This document shows positions 27,101 through 38,742 of a stretch of DNA of 64,000 bases, one piece after another (position 1 is the first letter of the stretch; every line of letters starts with the position of its first letter). This DNA is from Psoroptes ovis (lineage: Eukaryota > Arthropoda > Arachnida > Sarcoptiformes > Psoroptidae), in the NCBI GenBank assembly GCA_002943765.1, contig PQWQ01000002.1, positions 558,001 to 622,000 of the forward strand, in the 5' to 3' direction. Under the pieces are notes generated by a model. The model saw nothing but the letters and a program-made list of their open reading frames with translations, did not search any database and was not told where the DNA came from. A program made the position numbers and the translations under genes.

Positions 27101-30100
27101 ATTTGAATTTTTCATTTTTCAATTAGATTTTTTGATTTCTTATTAATCACAAAGATTGCTAATCAAGAGAAAAAAAGATGAAATAGAGCAATATACGTTG
27201 AACATTAAAGGTGAATAAAAAAAACAATCAAAACAATCAACATTCAACAATTTAACACTGCCGTAGGCTTTCTCATGATTTTGCCCAGCACGTTGCGATT
27301 GCAATTCTTCGACGATGCGATCAGCTTGTATCCGTAAAACTAGAATTTCGTAGGCTTCTCAAATGACCACTTTTTAGCAATTTGACCGATGAGGTCATGT
27401 TTGGCCATTGCCAACCTTTGGAAAGATGAAAATTTTCATAATAAATTTTATCACGTGTCGATAGCCTGTCGCCTATCGGTGACCACAACATCATGTGAAC
27501 ATAGTTTTTTCACCCCCAATGAAAATTAATTACAATTTTTTAGGCGAAAAAAAACAAAACAAAAATCTTAAATCAGATTGATTGATTGAAACTGAGCTTA
27601 AAAATGTTTAAATGTTTCACATTCATTCAATCAATACAATGTCGATATAAATCAATTTGTTTTCATTCATGTGTCAATATTTTTTAATACATTTTTCCAA
27701 TTTATTTTTTCAATAATCGAAAAAAAAATGAAATAAATTGGATCAAAGATTAATGAAAATCGATTTTAGATAATTTCTTTATTTCATTTGAAATATATCG
27801 ATTTATAAGAAACAAATCATGGTGTGAATAGTTTAAAATAAATGAATTAATTTTACTCATTTTCCCACTGTTTTACAAAATATCGATTTTGATACGATTA
27901 GTTGAACCAAAAAAAAAAGAAAAAAATATGAGAAATAGACAAAGAAAAATTTGAAAAAATTTGTAATTTAAATTTCATTCATTTTCAAAAAATGAATTTT
28001 CAAATGTACGAATCAATGATTCAATCCTTTATTATCTTGCTATTCGAAAATCATCATAATCGTACAGCGAAATGATACAAAAGATGCATGAAAAATTTTT
28101 TTCGGTTTGAAAAAAATCTTTACTTTTGTATTTGTTCATAACTAAAAAGAATTAGAAAGAAATAGTTGAACGAATTTAACGAAAATTCCATTCAAATATC
28201 TTTGTACCAAATTTTCGATCCAAAAAATATTTTATATTTACGATTAAATTCATTTCTGGGGTTTGGATGAAAAACAATTTTTTAAGGGAACAAGAGAAAA
28301 TAGAAAAAATAAATAAATAAATTTAAACGATTTTAAAAAAAAAATGAAAACTAATTTTTCCACTGTGTGTGTGTATGAATATTTGAATGTGTTTGAATGT
28401 GTATGTTCACTATTTTTTTTATAATGAAAATTCTTGTTCAAAATCACTGAGATAAACACATCGTGAATTCAATGTTGAATTCAATCCCTTTTAATTTGAC
28501 ATTCTGATATATTTTGTATCATCATCCAAATATTATCGCTGTGAATGAATTAAAGAAAAAGAAAATAATTTTGAATTGAATAATGAATGAATGAAAAAAC
28601 ATGGAATTCATTCATCCGAAATTTTTAATTTACAAATAAATAAATTTTTGAATTAAAAAAAATTTAAATTCAGCAAAAAATAATGAATGAAATGAAACGA
28701 AGAGACGATTAAACGCGTGCAATACAATAGCATTGAATTTTTTCTACGAATTTCTGGCAGCCAAATTGTCAATACAAATGATAAATGACTTCTTGTTGTT
28801 GTTTGGCTTAAAAAAATATTGAAAAATATTGGTTTTCAACAATCAAAATATTTGCCATTGATTCACCATTAATTTGAAAAAAATGTGGTCAATCTTTCGT
28901 CCAAATTATCCGGTACTGACCATTGGAAATTTTTAAATTTTTAAAATTTCACTGGACCCTCAGATAATAGGGAAATTTATCAAGGATTTACAATGAATTT
29001 TCATGTGAATTTGTAAAAATGAAATTATTTCATTCAAAAATTAATTCAAAAATAAAATTGTTTCATCTCAAAAAATAGCAGAATGCGCATCCATTCCGAA
29101 TTACTGTGTGAATTATCATTATTTTTTTCTCATTTATTTGCTTCATTATTTGAAATATTTGAGGGAATAAAAAATGGAAATGAAATAAAATATGATAAAA
29201 TTGAAAAATTCAAATTCAAACATCATCATATTTATTCATTTTCTATCTATCCAGCTATTTATTCATTATTCGGTAGCAAAAAAAAAATCATACCAAAATA
29301 CAATGATACAATAAATATTGAAGAATATGATGAAGGCGTGGAAACACAAAATGAATTTGATATAATTCTTTGAATTTTGAATTCAAAATACAATAAATTG
29401 AATGCAATAACAATAATAAATGATTTGAATTTCGTGCAACAACAAAACGAGAAAAAATATGTAAAATTCATTTTCTTGGTACCCAATGAATAATTATCTT
29501 CATTTTTTTCCAACACATTATGATAAACACGTTCAAATTGTTTGATGTTTTCAATCAATGTTCTTCAATGTTGAATTTTCCCCATTGAATTTCATTGATA
29601 CATATTTTTTCTGCCAAAAAAAAAAAAAAAAATAAAAAAATAAAAATAAAAAATAAAACAAAAACAACCTGAACAACAACAAACGACCGAAAATATAAAA
29701 CTATACTTTTTTTCCAATGAAATTAATGTTCAACAAAACAACAATTGAAAAAGAAGAAGAAATGAAAATATTTTCATCATCATTTTTAAATCAAATCAAA
29801 GAAATATTATTTTACAATTATTTCCATAATTATTATTATGCCCACAGCGATTAGATGGCTTTGTTTTTTTTCCAAATTTTCATTTTGATTTCAAATAATT
29901 TTCATTTATTTCAATGTTTTTCATCGACAGTAATAGTAATAAATGTTAATTAGAGTAATTTGAAAACACATTGAAGAAAACATATCATAAAATTATTATC
30001 ATCATCATCATCATTAGTGTTAAATCAAACTGGTTATGTCATTTTTTTTTACTTCTATTCATTCATTCATTCGTTTGTTTGTTGTTTTCGATTAATTATC

Positions 30101-33006
30101 TTGGGATTATTTTCATTATTATTATTATTATTATTGAGTGCTGCAAAAAAAAAAGAAATATTTGAAAGATAATTTCATATAATAGAATTAGAACCAGAAG
30201 GCAACGAGTCGATTTTTTTTTTCAAATGATGATAAACAATCACCGGAACTAAAATTTTAATTTTACTTTTACTCGAAAAAAAAAATTTGGCTGCAAAATT
30301 ATTCATAGAAAATTTTCAACGTAAAAATGTTGCATTCATTTTGGTGGAATTTGGTACAAAATCAAGCATTATCCAATATTTATCTTCATGTATTGCAGCA
30401 ACATTTAAATCAACAGCAACAACAACAACAATTATCGGCCAATAATCCTGAACAATCATTGAATAATTTAATCACCAATAGTAATCATCATGGTCTAAAT
30501 GATCAGCAATCGTCTCCAATGAAAAATAATGATGATGATAATGATGATCATTTAAATACTTTATCATCACCGCCATCATTTGAATATACAAGACCATTTC
30601 ATTCATTTATTCAGACTAATCAAACAATAAACGATGATAATAATGATAATAAACATGACAATAGTCGAAATGTTTCTGATCAAACAATGACAATGGTCAA
30701 AACATCAAATTATCGATCATTAGAACCGACATCATCAACATATCATTTGTCAATATTTAATCCAATGAATAATGATAAAAATTTAACAAAAGAAAACAAT
30801 AGTGAAAACATATCAAATTCATTGATAAATAGTATTAATAACAATAGTAATAGTAATAATCCTTCAATCATTAAACCACATCAATCAAGTAAGATTTGAG
30901 CAAATGAAAATTTCGAACAACATGATTTAAAATTGAAATTGAATTTCAGGGAAATTGAACACGATTTCAAAAGGGGAAAATATTACATTTGAATTTGAAT
31001 ATAATTTGAATGTCTTTTATTCCTAATCAAAACGAAAATCGACTGATCCAATTTTTTTATTTTCTGAGAATGAAAAACAATGAAATTGATTTGTTTAATT
31101 CAGTTGTTTGCTTGTTTATTTGTTTGTTCGTTGGATAAGAGATTGTCATACGAAATGAATTGAAATGAAATTCAATGGCTGAGGCGATTGTTTTCCCCTT
31201 TGGTTGAAATTTCATTATTCATTCCATTGAACTTCATTTGAATTTTCATTTTTTTAAAATTTTTTTTTTCGAAATTAATTTCAAAATCAAGAATAAAAAC
31301 ACCATTACTCTTTCAATTATGAGTTTTTTAGACTATTGATAATAGATTTTACTATTATTATTATTATACGATACTACAAATAATAATAATAATTCAAATT
31401 TCAATTCAATTTGTTTATCTTTGTCACCAGACCAACGAAGAATTGTTTGAATTTTCAATCAGGGAATTTTTTTTGTTGAAAATTTTTTTTATGAAATTTG
31501 TTTCAATGAATTCAATTGTCATTTTGTTTGTTTGGTGAGGTTTTTGTTCTGACTGTCGAAAAATGAAAAAAATTCAAAATTTTAAATTTTTGAAACAATG
31601 AAATGAAAACATATTTTTCAATTGTTTTTTATCAGAGAAAAAATTCATTTTTTTCACAATTTTTTTCATTTATTTTCATTTATTTTGTTTGATTATTAAT
31701 AGATTCAAAATGTCCAACACCCGGATGTAATGGTACGGGCCATTCAACTGGTCTTTATACACATCATCGTAGTTTATCCGGTTGTCCACGTAAACGACAA
31801 GTAACACCGGAAAGTAAGTGAATTTTGTCGAAATGACGCGATAAAATTTCTTTTTACATTTGCTTTTGATGTGATTTGTTTTATTTATTTATTATTTTTT
31901 CATTTTTTTCTGAATATCAAAGTTCTTGCAATGCATGAAACCATATTGAAATGCCCAACACCTGGCTGTAATGGAAGAGGTCATGTAAATTCATCTCGTA
32001 ATTCGCATCGAAGGTATTTTTCGATCGCCTTATTTCTTGTTTGATTTTTCTCTTAATGAATTGAGTTTCGTTCTTTTTATCGTCTTTGTCTTGTAACAGC
32101 TTATCTGGTTGCCCGATTGCGGCCATGGAAAAGTTGGTACAAAAACAACATCAACAGCAGCAACAAAATTTGTTGAAACATCAAAATAATGGTTCATCAC
32201 CGTCGATCAATTCATCATCGACAAATCGCAATAATAATACAACAAAATCGAAATCAAATTTAATATCTTCGAATCAATCGATGTTGAATCATAATCATCA
32301 TCATCATAATCATCAGAATGGACATGGACATCAACATTCATCATCATTAATGGATAATATTATTATGGATAATAAAAATGTAACAACACCATCATCATTA
32401 TGTTCATCAATGATTGGCCATTTGAATAGTCCTGATATGTTACCTTTAACGGCAGCTGCTGCTGCCTATGCTGATGTTTATTCAACAACGAATCAAAATC
32501 ATAATCATCATGGTTATCCACATCATCATCATCATCATCCATCATCAATACATCAATTGGCGATCAATCATCATCATCATCATCCACATCCATCGATGGA
32601 TAATGATTATTATAATTGTTTACAATCAACATTAGGCACATTGAACTCACAAAATCATAACAGCAATATTAATAATAATGGCAATAATACAAAAATGAAA
32701 GCAAATTCAATTGATGAAGGTGAATTTAATGACGATGATATTGATGGTGATGATGATGATGATCATGATGAAGATATTGAAGATGATGATGGATTCGATC
32801 CCGATGATGATACCGGTTCCGATGAATCAACCGAAGATGATATGGACATTCTAAGCAATCAAACAGTGGGCAGAAATTCTCAGCAATCACATAAATATCA
32901 TAACAATAATTCATTGAACAATCATAATAATAAAAAACAAAGAAATAATCATTCAGCTTCTGCATTTAATAATTCATCATCATCATCATCTTCATCATTA
33001 AATTAA
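24159..33006 (+). CDS. MYT1/ST18-type CCHC zinc-finger transcription factor
   Basis: Five exons: 24159-26088, 30367-30888, 31703-31813, 31923-32013 and 32100-33006, giving 1186 residues in frame. Two CCHC fingers of the myelin transcription factor 1 family are intact, each with C-x4-C-x4-H-x7-H-x5-C spacing (about C821, C826, H831, H839, C845 and C865, C870, H875, H883, C889), both starting CPTPGCNG and ending HRSLSGCP. These proteins bind DNA and act mainly in neural and endocrine differentiation. Vertebrate members usually carry six or seven fingers; only two are visible here. The rest is low complexity: an acidic run near residue 100 (the family also has an N-terminal acidic region), poly-Ser, poly-Pro, poly-His and poly-Gln tracts, and a second acidic run after the fingers. 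The first ATG lies immediately after a TATAG acceptor, so upstream exons are likely. The start of exon 2 is my least certain join, chosen because its phase fits the preceding donor. Confidence 0.85.
26089..30366 (+). other. Large intron of the MYT1-like gene
   Basis: The donor at 26089 reads GTAAAG and the proposed acceptor at 30365-30366 follows TCA. Most of it is AT-rich with nothing I can name. It carries no palindromic elements, unlike the flanking region, and contains one unexplained higher-complexity island (27255-27505). Confidence 0.65.
27255..27505. other. Higher-complexity island inside an intron, nature unknown
   Basis: This stretch is visibly richer in G and C and less repetitive than its surroundings. 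On the minus strand it has a 57-codon open frame beginning MMLWSPIGDRLSTRDK (start near 27495) and, in other frames, pieces reading IQADRIVEELQSQRAG and MAKHDLIGQIAKKWSF that could be joined only through a frameshift. A CGTAGGCTT segment occurs twice, near 27263 and 27349, each followed by a TCTCA-type sequence. A short inverted repeat (CGATAG/CTATCG) sits near 27458-27477. I recognise no family. It could be a decayed gene fragment, a structured RNA or a regulatory element. Confidence 0.4.
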
Positions 33007-33141
33007 TCTAATAATGAACAACAACATCAACAACAACAAACACAATTAAAGACAAATCATTCAAATCAAAAATCATCACGATTTACAAATAATAATAATA
33101 ATAATAATACAAATTGGCTTGGTCAGCAATGTAGAGCTTAA
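33007..33141 (+). other. Open frame continuing 44 codons past the MYT1-like stop
   Basis: Directly after TAA at 33004-33006 the same frame stays open for 44 sense codons to a TAA at 33139-33141. Its composition (Gln- and Asn-rich, ending NTNWLGQQCRA) resembles the protein tail just before the stop. It may be coding sequence cut off by a nonsense change or base error, a readthrough extension, or simply a repeat-rich 3' UTR. The stop context TAA-T is not a known strong readthrough signal. Confidence 0.45.
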
Positions 33142-34362
33142 AAAAAAACTTTTAGTCAAATGATTTAGTTTTTCTTTTTTTTTGTTTAACAAATTTGTAG
33201 CCACTTTTGAATATTTATGAATAATTAAGGAATAAATTACATCAATTTAATCATTCTCAAATCAACAAGAACGAAAAACCTCTCGAACAAAATCCAATTG
33301 ATCTCACCGCTATTCTCACTGAACGTTTGTAATTGATTGCGTGAATTTCATCTCAAATTTCTTTCATTCATTTCTCCATATTCATTATCGTTCTCTACCG
33401 CTAACCTTTTACCATTGTCATCATCATCATCATCATCATCATAATTGTTCATTAATTATCATAAATTTGAATAATGAATAATGAATATCGAAAATAATGG
33501 ATTTGATCTACAATTGTTTTCACTTGATTTCTTTGTCATTTAATTTCCATATCTTTCTTTCATTCAATGAATGATTATCAATCGATCAATTTGATTGATT
33601 GATTGATTGATCATTGATAATTTGACATTTGTTATTGATTCACATTCAATATTGATCGACTTATTGATCGATTAACCCCGATTATCCTTTATCACACACA
33701 TAAACACACACATTTTAAAATTTAATTTTAAATAATTATCTATTAATTTTCATTTCTCTGTTTCCTTACATTAAATGATAAGAAAAAAAATGATTGAAAT
33801 AAATCTTCTCAAAATCAAATTATTAAATTTCAAATTCAAATTTGTCACGTGTTTTTGCTAATTTGTTTTCAATCAATTGAATCGTTCAGTCGAACGAAAC
33901 CATTGAATCGTTGCTCTCGAATATATTGGCTTAAAGAAAAATTGATCCAATTATCTATGAATTTCATTTTTCCGTCTCGTTTTGATTTAAAAATTTCATC
34001 ATAATTTCACATTAACCATGACAAAAAAAAAACACCTACAACAAATGTAAATTATGATTTTTTTTTTTTCATTGTGTATGTGAATCAGTTCAACAAGAAC
34101 TTGTTTCATTGTAGACATGATTGAATCGATGATACAACATTCATGTTTACATGTGTTTTTAAGTCAAAAATAAAAATGAAAAATGAATTGAATAAACAAT
34201 GAATAAATGACTAATCACCAACAGCCGATTTGGATGTTTCACCTTTAATGGTCGATGTGTGCAAGTCATCATCATCATCATCATTTGACAATTTGAATCA
34301 TCATCATCATCACCAAAATGAGTTGTATAATGTTCAAAGAAAATTTCCAAGATGCTAAAAAT

Positions 34363-34441
34363 TAGGTTGTCCGAAAAGTTCATTCCGCTTAATCAATGAA
34401 ATTCGCTCATGAAAATTGGCCAGAACTTTTCGGACAGCTTA
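34363..34441 (+). mobile_element. Palindromic MITE-like element, subfamily A
   Basis: Forward subfamily A copy: GGTTGTCCGAAAAGTTC, then CGCTTAATCAATGAAATTCG, then CAGAACTTTTCGGACAGC, TA flanks. Confidence 0.9.
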
Positions 34442-35386
34442 ATATATTTACAGGCACTTTACATCTTCGATGGTATCATTTTGATTTATTTTGTTTTGAT
34501 CATCATAAATCATTCAAATCCAATCATAAAACGAAACAATCGAAGATAATTTGCTTTTTTGAATAATTTTTCTTTATTCGCAATCATCGAAATAAAAGAA
34601 AAAAACCGGAACTAAACAACAAATAATAGTGCGCTACCGAATGGTCATATGTGTTTCTGCAAAGGTAGACATGGACACACACACACATTGGATTTGATTA
34701 TAATAATTATTCATTTGATTTAATAAAAGAAGAAAAAATATTCCAAAAAATCCAAAATTCACAAAAAACTAAAACTATTCATTCATAATATGAATGAATG
34801 AATGAATAAACACCTACATTCAAACAAAATTCAAAAATATTGATGAATGAATGAATGAATGACGAACATGAAAATCTAATAAAATCATTTCTAACATGTT
34901 CAATGAGTATTTTCTATGAGTAAAATAAATAAAAAGAACCAAATTAGGATTATAATAATCAAATACAAATACAAAAAGACAAAGCGAAAAAGACAATCAA
35001 AAATTAAATGTTTTCATCATTATTTTGATGATTAATCATTCATTATTTTGAAAATTCATTAATGAATTTACTTTATTTTAGCGAATTTTTGACATTGACC
35101 AAAGTTATTATTCAAAATTGTATTATTTGGGATGTGACCACACGCAATGAATCATAGCAGTCGATTATGGACAATTGGTTCTTTTGCGAGCGAATGATTC
35201 TCTTTGAATGTTTCAAAAATTAATAATTTCAATCCAATTTTCGTTTGCTGCTGATATTTTTGATTTTTTCTTGTAGAAATTTTCTTCTGTTTTCCAAACA
35301 GATATTTTCCGTTACCATGAATATTGGAGAAATTTTTCGTCTTTTTGAAAAAATAAAGAGAATGAAATGAATGTTGGAAAAAATAT

Positions 35387-35464
35387 AAGGTTGTCCGGAA
35401 AGTTATGGCCGATTTTTATCAACAACTCTATCGAATAAGCAGAATAAACTTTTCGGACAACCTA
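35387..35464 (-). mobile_element. Palindromic MITE-like element, subfamily A
   Basis: Reverse subfamily A copy with GGTTGTCCGGAAAGTTATGG and ACTTTTCGGACAACC. The left TA has become AA; the right TA is intact. Confidence 0.9.
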
Positions 35465-38400
35465 ATATAAAATAAAACTAGTTTCTCTTAACATTGCTTG
35501 CTTTATATATTTTCATTTCATTTCAATTTTTCCCATTGAAAATGAAAATTTTTCGATCCAAAAATTTAAATTTTCATGTTTTGTTTTGTTTTGTTTCATT
35601 CACTTTTAGTTTAATCGCCCACCAATGATTCAATTCAATTCAAAACGATGTTTCAAGATAACCAATAGCCATTGTATGTAGCCAGTGTGTGTGTGGTAGC
35701 ACCGACGAAACAGAAGAACATTTGAAAAAATTGAATTTTCTTGAATTTTTTTATTTGGTTTTTGAACAATTTTTCGGCTGTGATCCAGGTTTTTTCCACT
35801 GATTTATTTATTTTCATTTTCCACATCAAATTCAATTCGAATTTTATCATCACACGGTCTCGTAATCGACCATTGAAATGTATGCGATTTTCTCATGAAA
35901 CATAATTATTAATTTATGTGATTATCATCTTGAGTTTTGAGCTTTCACGCAGACAAAATATAATTAAAAAAACGTCGATGAAAACGGAGAAATAAACGGA
36001 TGAAAAAATCCATTTCATCCATCCGAATTGATGATTGTTGTTGTTGTTATACAATCGATAATGATAATGATAAAAATATATCTAATTTACTTCGCCAAAA
36101 AAATTAAATAAGTTTGAATGAATGGCTTCCTGATTTGTGTTTTTGTTCATTTCTACCGATTCAAAATTGTACGATCTAACTTGTGAACAGTTTTTTTCGC
36201 CAAAGAAAAAAGATGAATGAAATAAATTTCAAATCGACTGAAAAGTAAATGAATTTTCGTTGGCTTCAACTCCTGAATATAACACGGATCATCTACACAG
36301 TAGGCCAATGTGAATAATTTCATTGTTTATTTTTTCAGAAATTTTTGTCTAAAAATAAATTTTTCCAATTGAAAAATTCAAAAAAAAATTGACGATATTT
36401 TCATCGTATTTGAAATTCAAATTTTAAATGTAAATCACTGGTGAAAAGTCGAAAACAAACATCAGCAAGCAACGACGATCCAATTCAGTCATAACCAACA
36501 CTGCCATGCATCAATAACAATCACACATAATCAAATGAAATTTTCGATCAGAAAAAAAATGTTCAGAAATGTAAACTAGTCAAAAATTGGTATAAATAAT
36601 ATTTTTACCAATCATCCAAACCATCATCATACAATCATTTATCGACGTGCAATGAGAAAACATTATAAAATTGAATTTTTGTGAAAAATTTTCTGTGAAA
36701 ACAATTATTTGATTGACACACAATTTGATCCGGTCATCGTTTTAAATTTGATATTTTCCATTGTTTTATATTGTTTCTTGTACGATTTTCAAAATAATCA
36801 TTATCATCATCAATTGAATCAAATTACATCAAAGCAGATGATGATGATGATGTTTTAAAAACATTGTTTTTCATGTATTTGATAGTTTTTTGAAAAAATT
36901 AAATATTTTTCTCCGTTAAAACAAAAAGAAATTTTTATATTTCAAGTTTGGCAAATAAATAAATAAATATTCAAAGAAGAATGAAAAAAATCGTGTAAAG
37001 ATTTTAAAAATTATTATTATTGATTTGTATTTATTTTGAATTTATCAAAAATAATAATAATAATAATTTGTTATAATTTGAATGTAATATGAAATCCCAT
37101 TAACAACGAATCAAAATTGATTGATTTATTTTAAAACATCAGATTTTTATATATTCCAGCATAAATATATAAATATAGCATCGATTTCGACGAAGAAATG
37201 TGAGAAATATATATCCATCATCAAAATAACTAAATAAATAAATTGAATAAAAAAAAATCAAAATCAAGTACATCATCATCCATAATCGAGGTCGTGAGTT
37301 TAATTAAAATAAAAAAAAAACGATGAAAATAAATAAATAAATAAAACTGATGAAATTATGATCATGATGATGATGATGAAAATTGAATCAATTTAATTAA
37401 AATGTTATACATCTTCGAATGTTATCTTAGACATTAATAATAATAATAATGAGGATAATAAAAAATAATGCTTAAAGAGATTGTTTGAATTTTTGAATAG
37501 AGGTGTGAGATCAAATCGTATAGATGATTCAATTGAATCGTATCGAATCAAATAAAATAAAATCCAATCAAATTATCATCATCACTCAAACAAGCACATC
37601 CACAACAACATGTGAATATCATCATTATTCATCCGTCATTGACAGCAAAGAATACAAATCAATGAACACTAATCAACGAATATAAATCAACGAACAAAAA
37701 ATAAAATAAAGTAGACATTGGCCAATTTTTTTAGATCAATGATGAAATACATTTCATCTTTACCTTTAATTTTGATCATCATTCTAAAAATAATTCATTT
37801 TTTTGTGTATAACTTTGAAAATATAGTAGTTTGAATGATTCAGAACAATCCACTGATGATTGAGAGAAACAAAATGATTATTAATTCATCTATAAAAAAA
37901 AATTTGAAAAAATTTGACCATCAACCATCAACAGATGATAAGATCAACCAAAATGCAGAAAACCAGAGAGCAGCAATATGTATCAATAATTTATATGCTG
38001 GTGTTTGAAATCTGATCAATTTTCTTTTATTTTTCTTTGACTGAAACAAAAAACGATTCAAGGATTATTAAACATAATTTTAAAAATATAAAATGATCAT
38101 CCACAACATCTGGATTAATATTATTATTATTAATATCAATGTTATTTCGACTTGTTGTTATATCCATCAAAAAACAATCGGGTCAATCGTTTCATTTCGT
38201 TTTTTTTAAAGTATTTCATCTTGATTTTGTGATATTTTTTAAAATGATTTTTTGATATGATTTAATGATTCATTGTGTGTGTGTGTGTTTGTGATTCATT
38301 TCAATCTTATTTCATCTCGATTGATTGATTTATTGATTGGATAAAAGTAATCAATCGATCAAATTGATTGATTGATTGATCGGAAAAAACATATTTTTTT

Positions 38401-38742
38401 TCGTCCATTTATTTCTAATAATTTTTCTAATATTTTATATTGTTTCTCTTATCCAAAAGTGTTTTTTGATCGTGAATTAATTAACCTGTATTTTTTTGAA
38501 AAGTCATTGAAAGTTTTGAAAGGAGAAGAAGAATTGATTTGTGATTTGATAAATGAATCTGAAAATGAATAAATGAAAACATCAATAGAAAAAAACAATC
38601 ATTTTTTATCATCTTATCATATTTTTGAAACACACGATTGATAAATCAATTTCAATCTTTTCTTTTTCGACAATTTTTGTGAATCATTTTCTGAAATATT
38701 AATAATTCAAAAAAAAAACCAAACACACAACAAACAACAAAA

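Larger units (their letters stand above)
33142..38742. other. Intergenic region between the MYT1-like and Expansion-like genes
   Basis: AT-rich sequence with GAT/CAT and TGAA microsatellites and two palindromic elements (34363 and 35387). It should hold the 3' UTR of the MYT1-like gene and the promoter and 5' UTR of the Expansion-like gene. I cannot place a promoter or an additional exon. Confidence 0.6.

Noticed and set aside
27380..27430. Possible hammerhead ribozyme core (CCGATGAGG followed by GGAAAG)
   Set aside because: The invariant CUGAUGA is not matched and I could not pair three stems in the right order.
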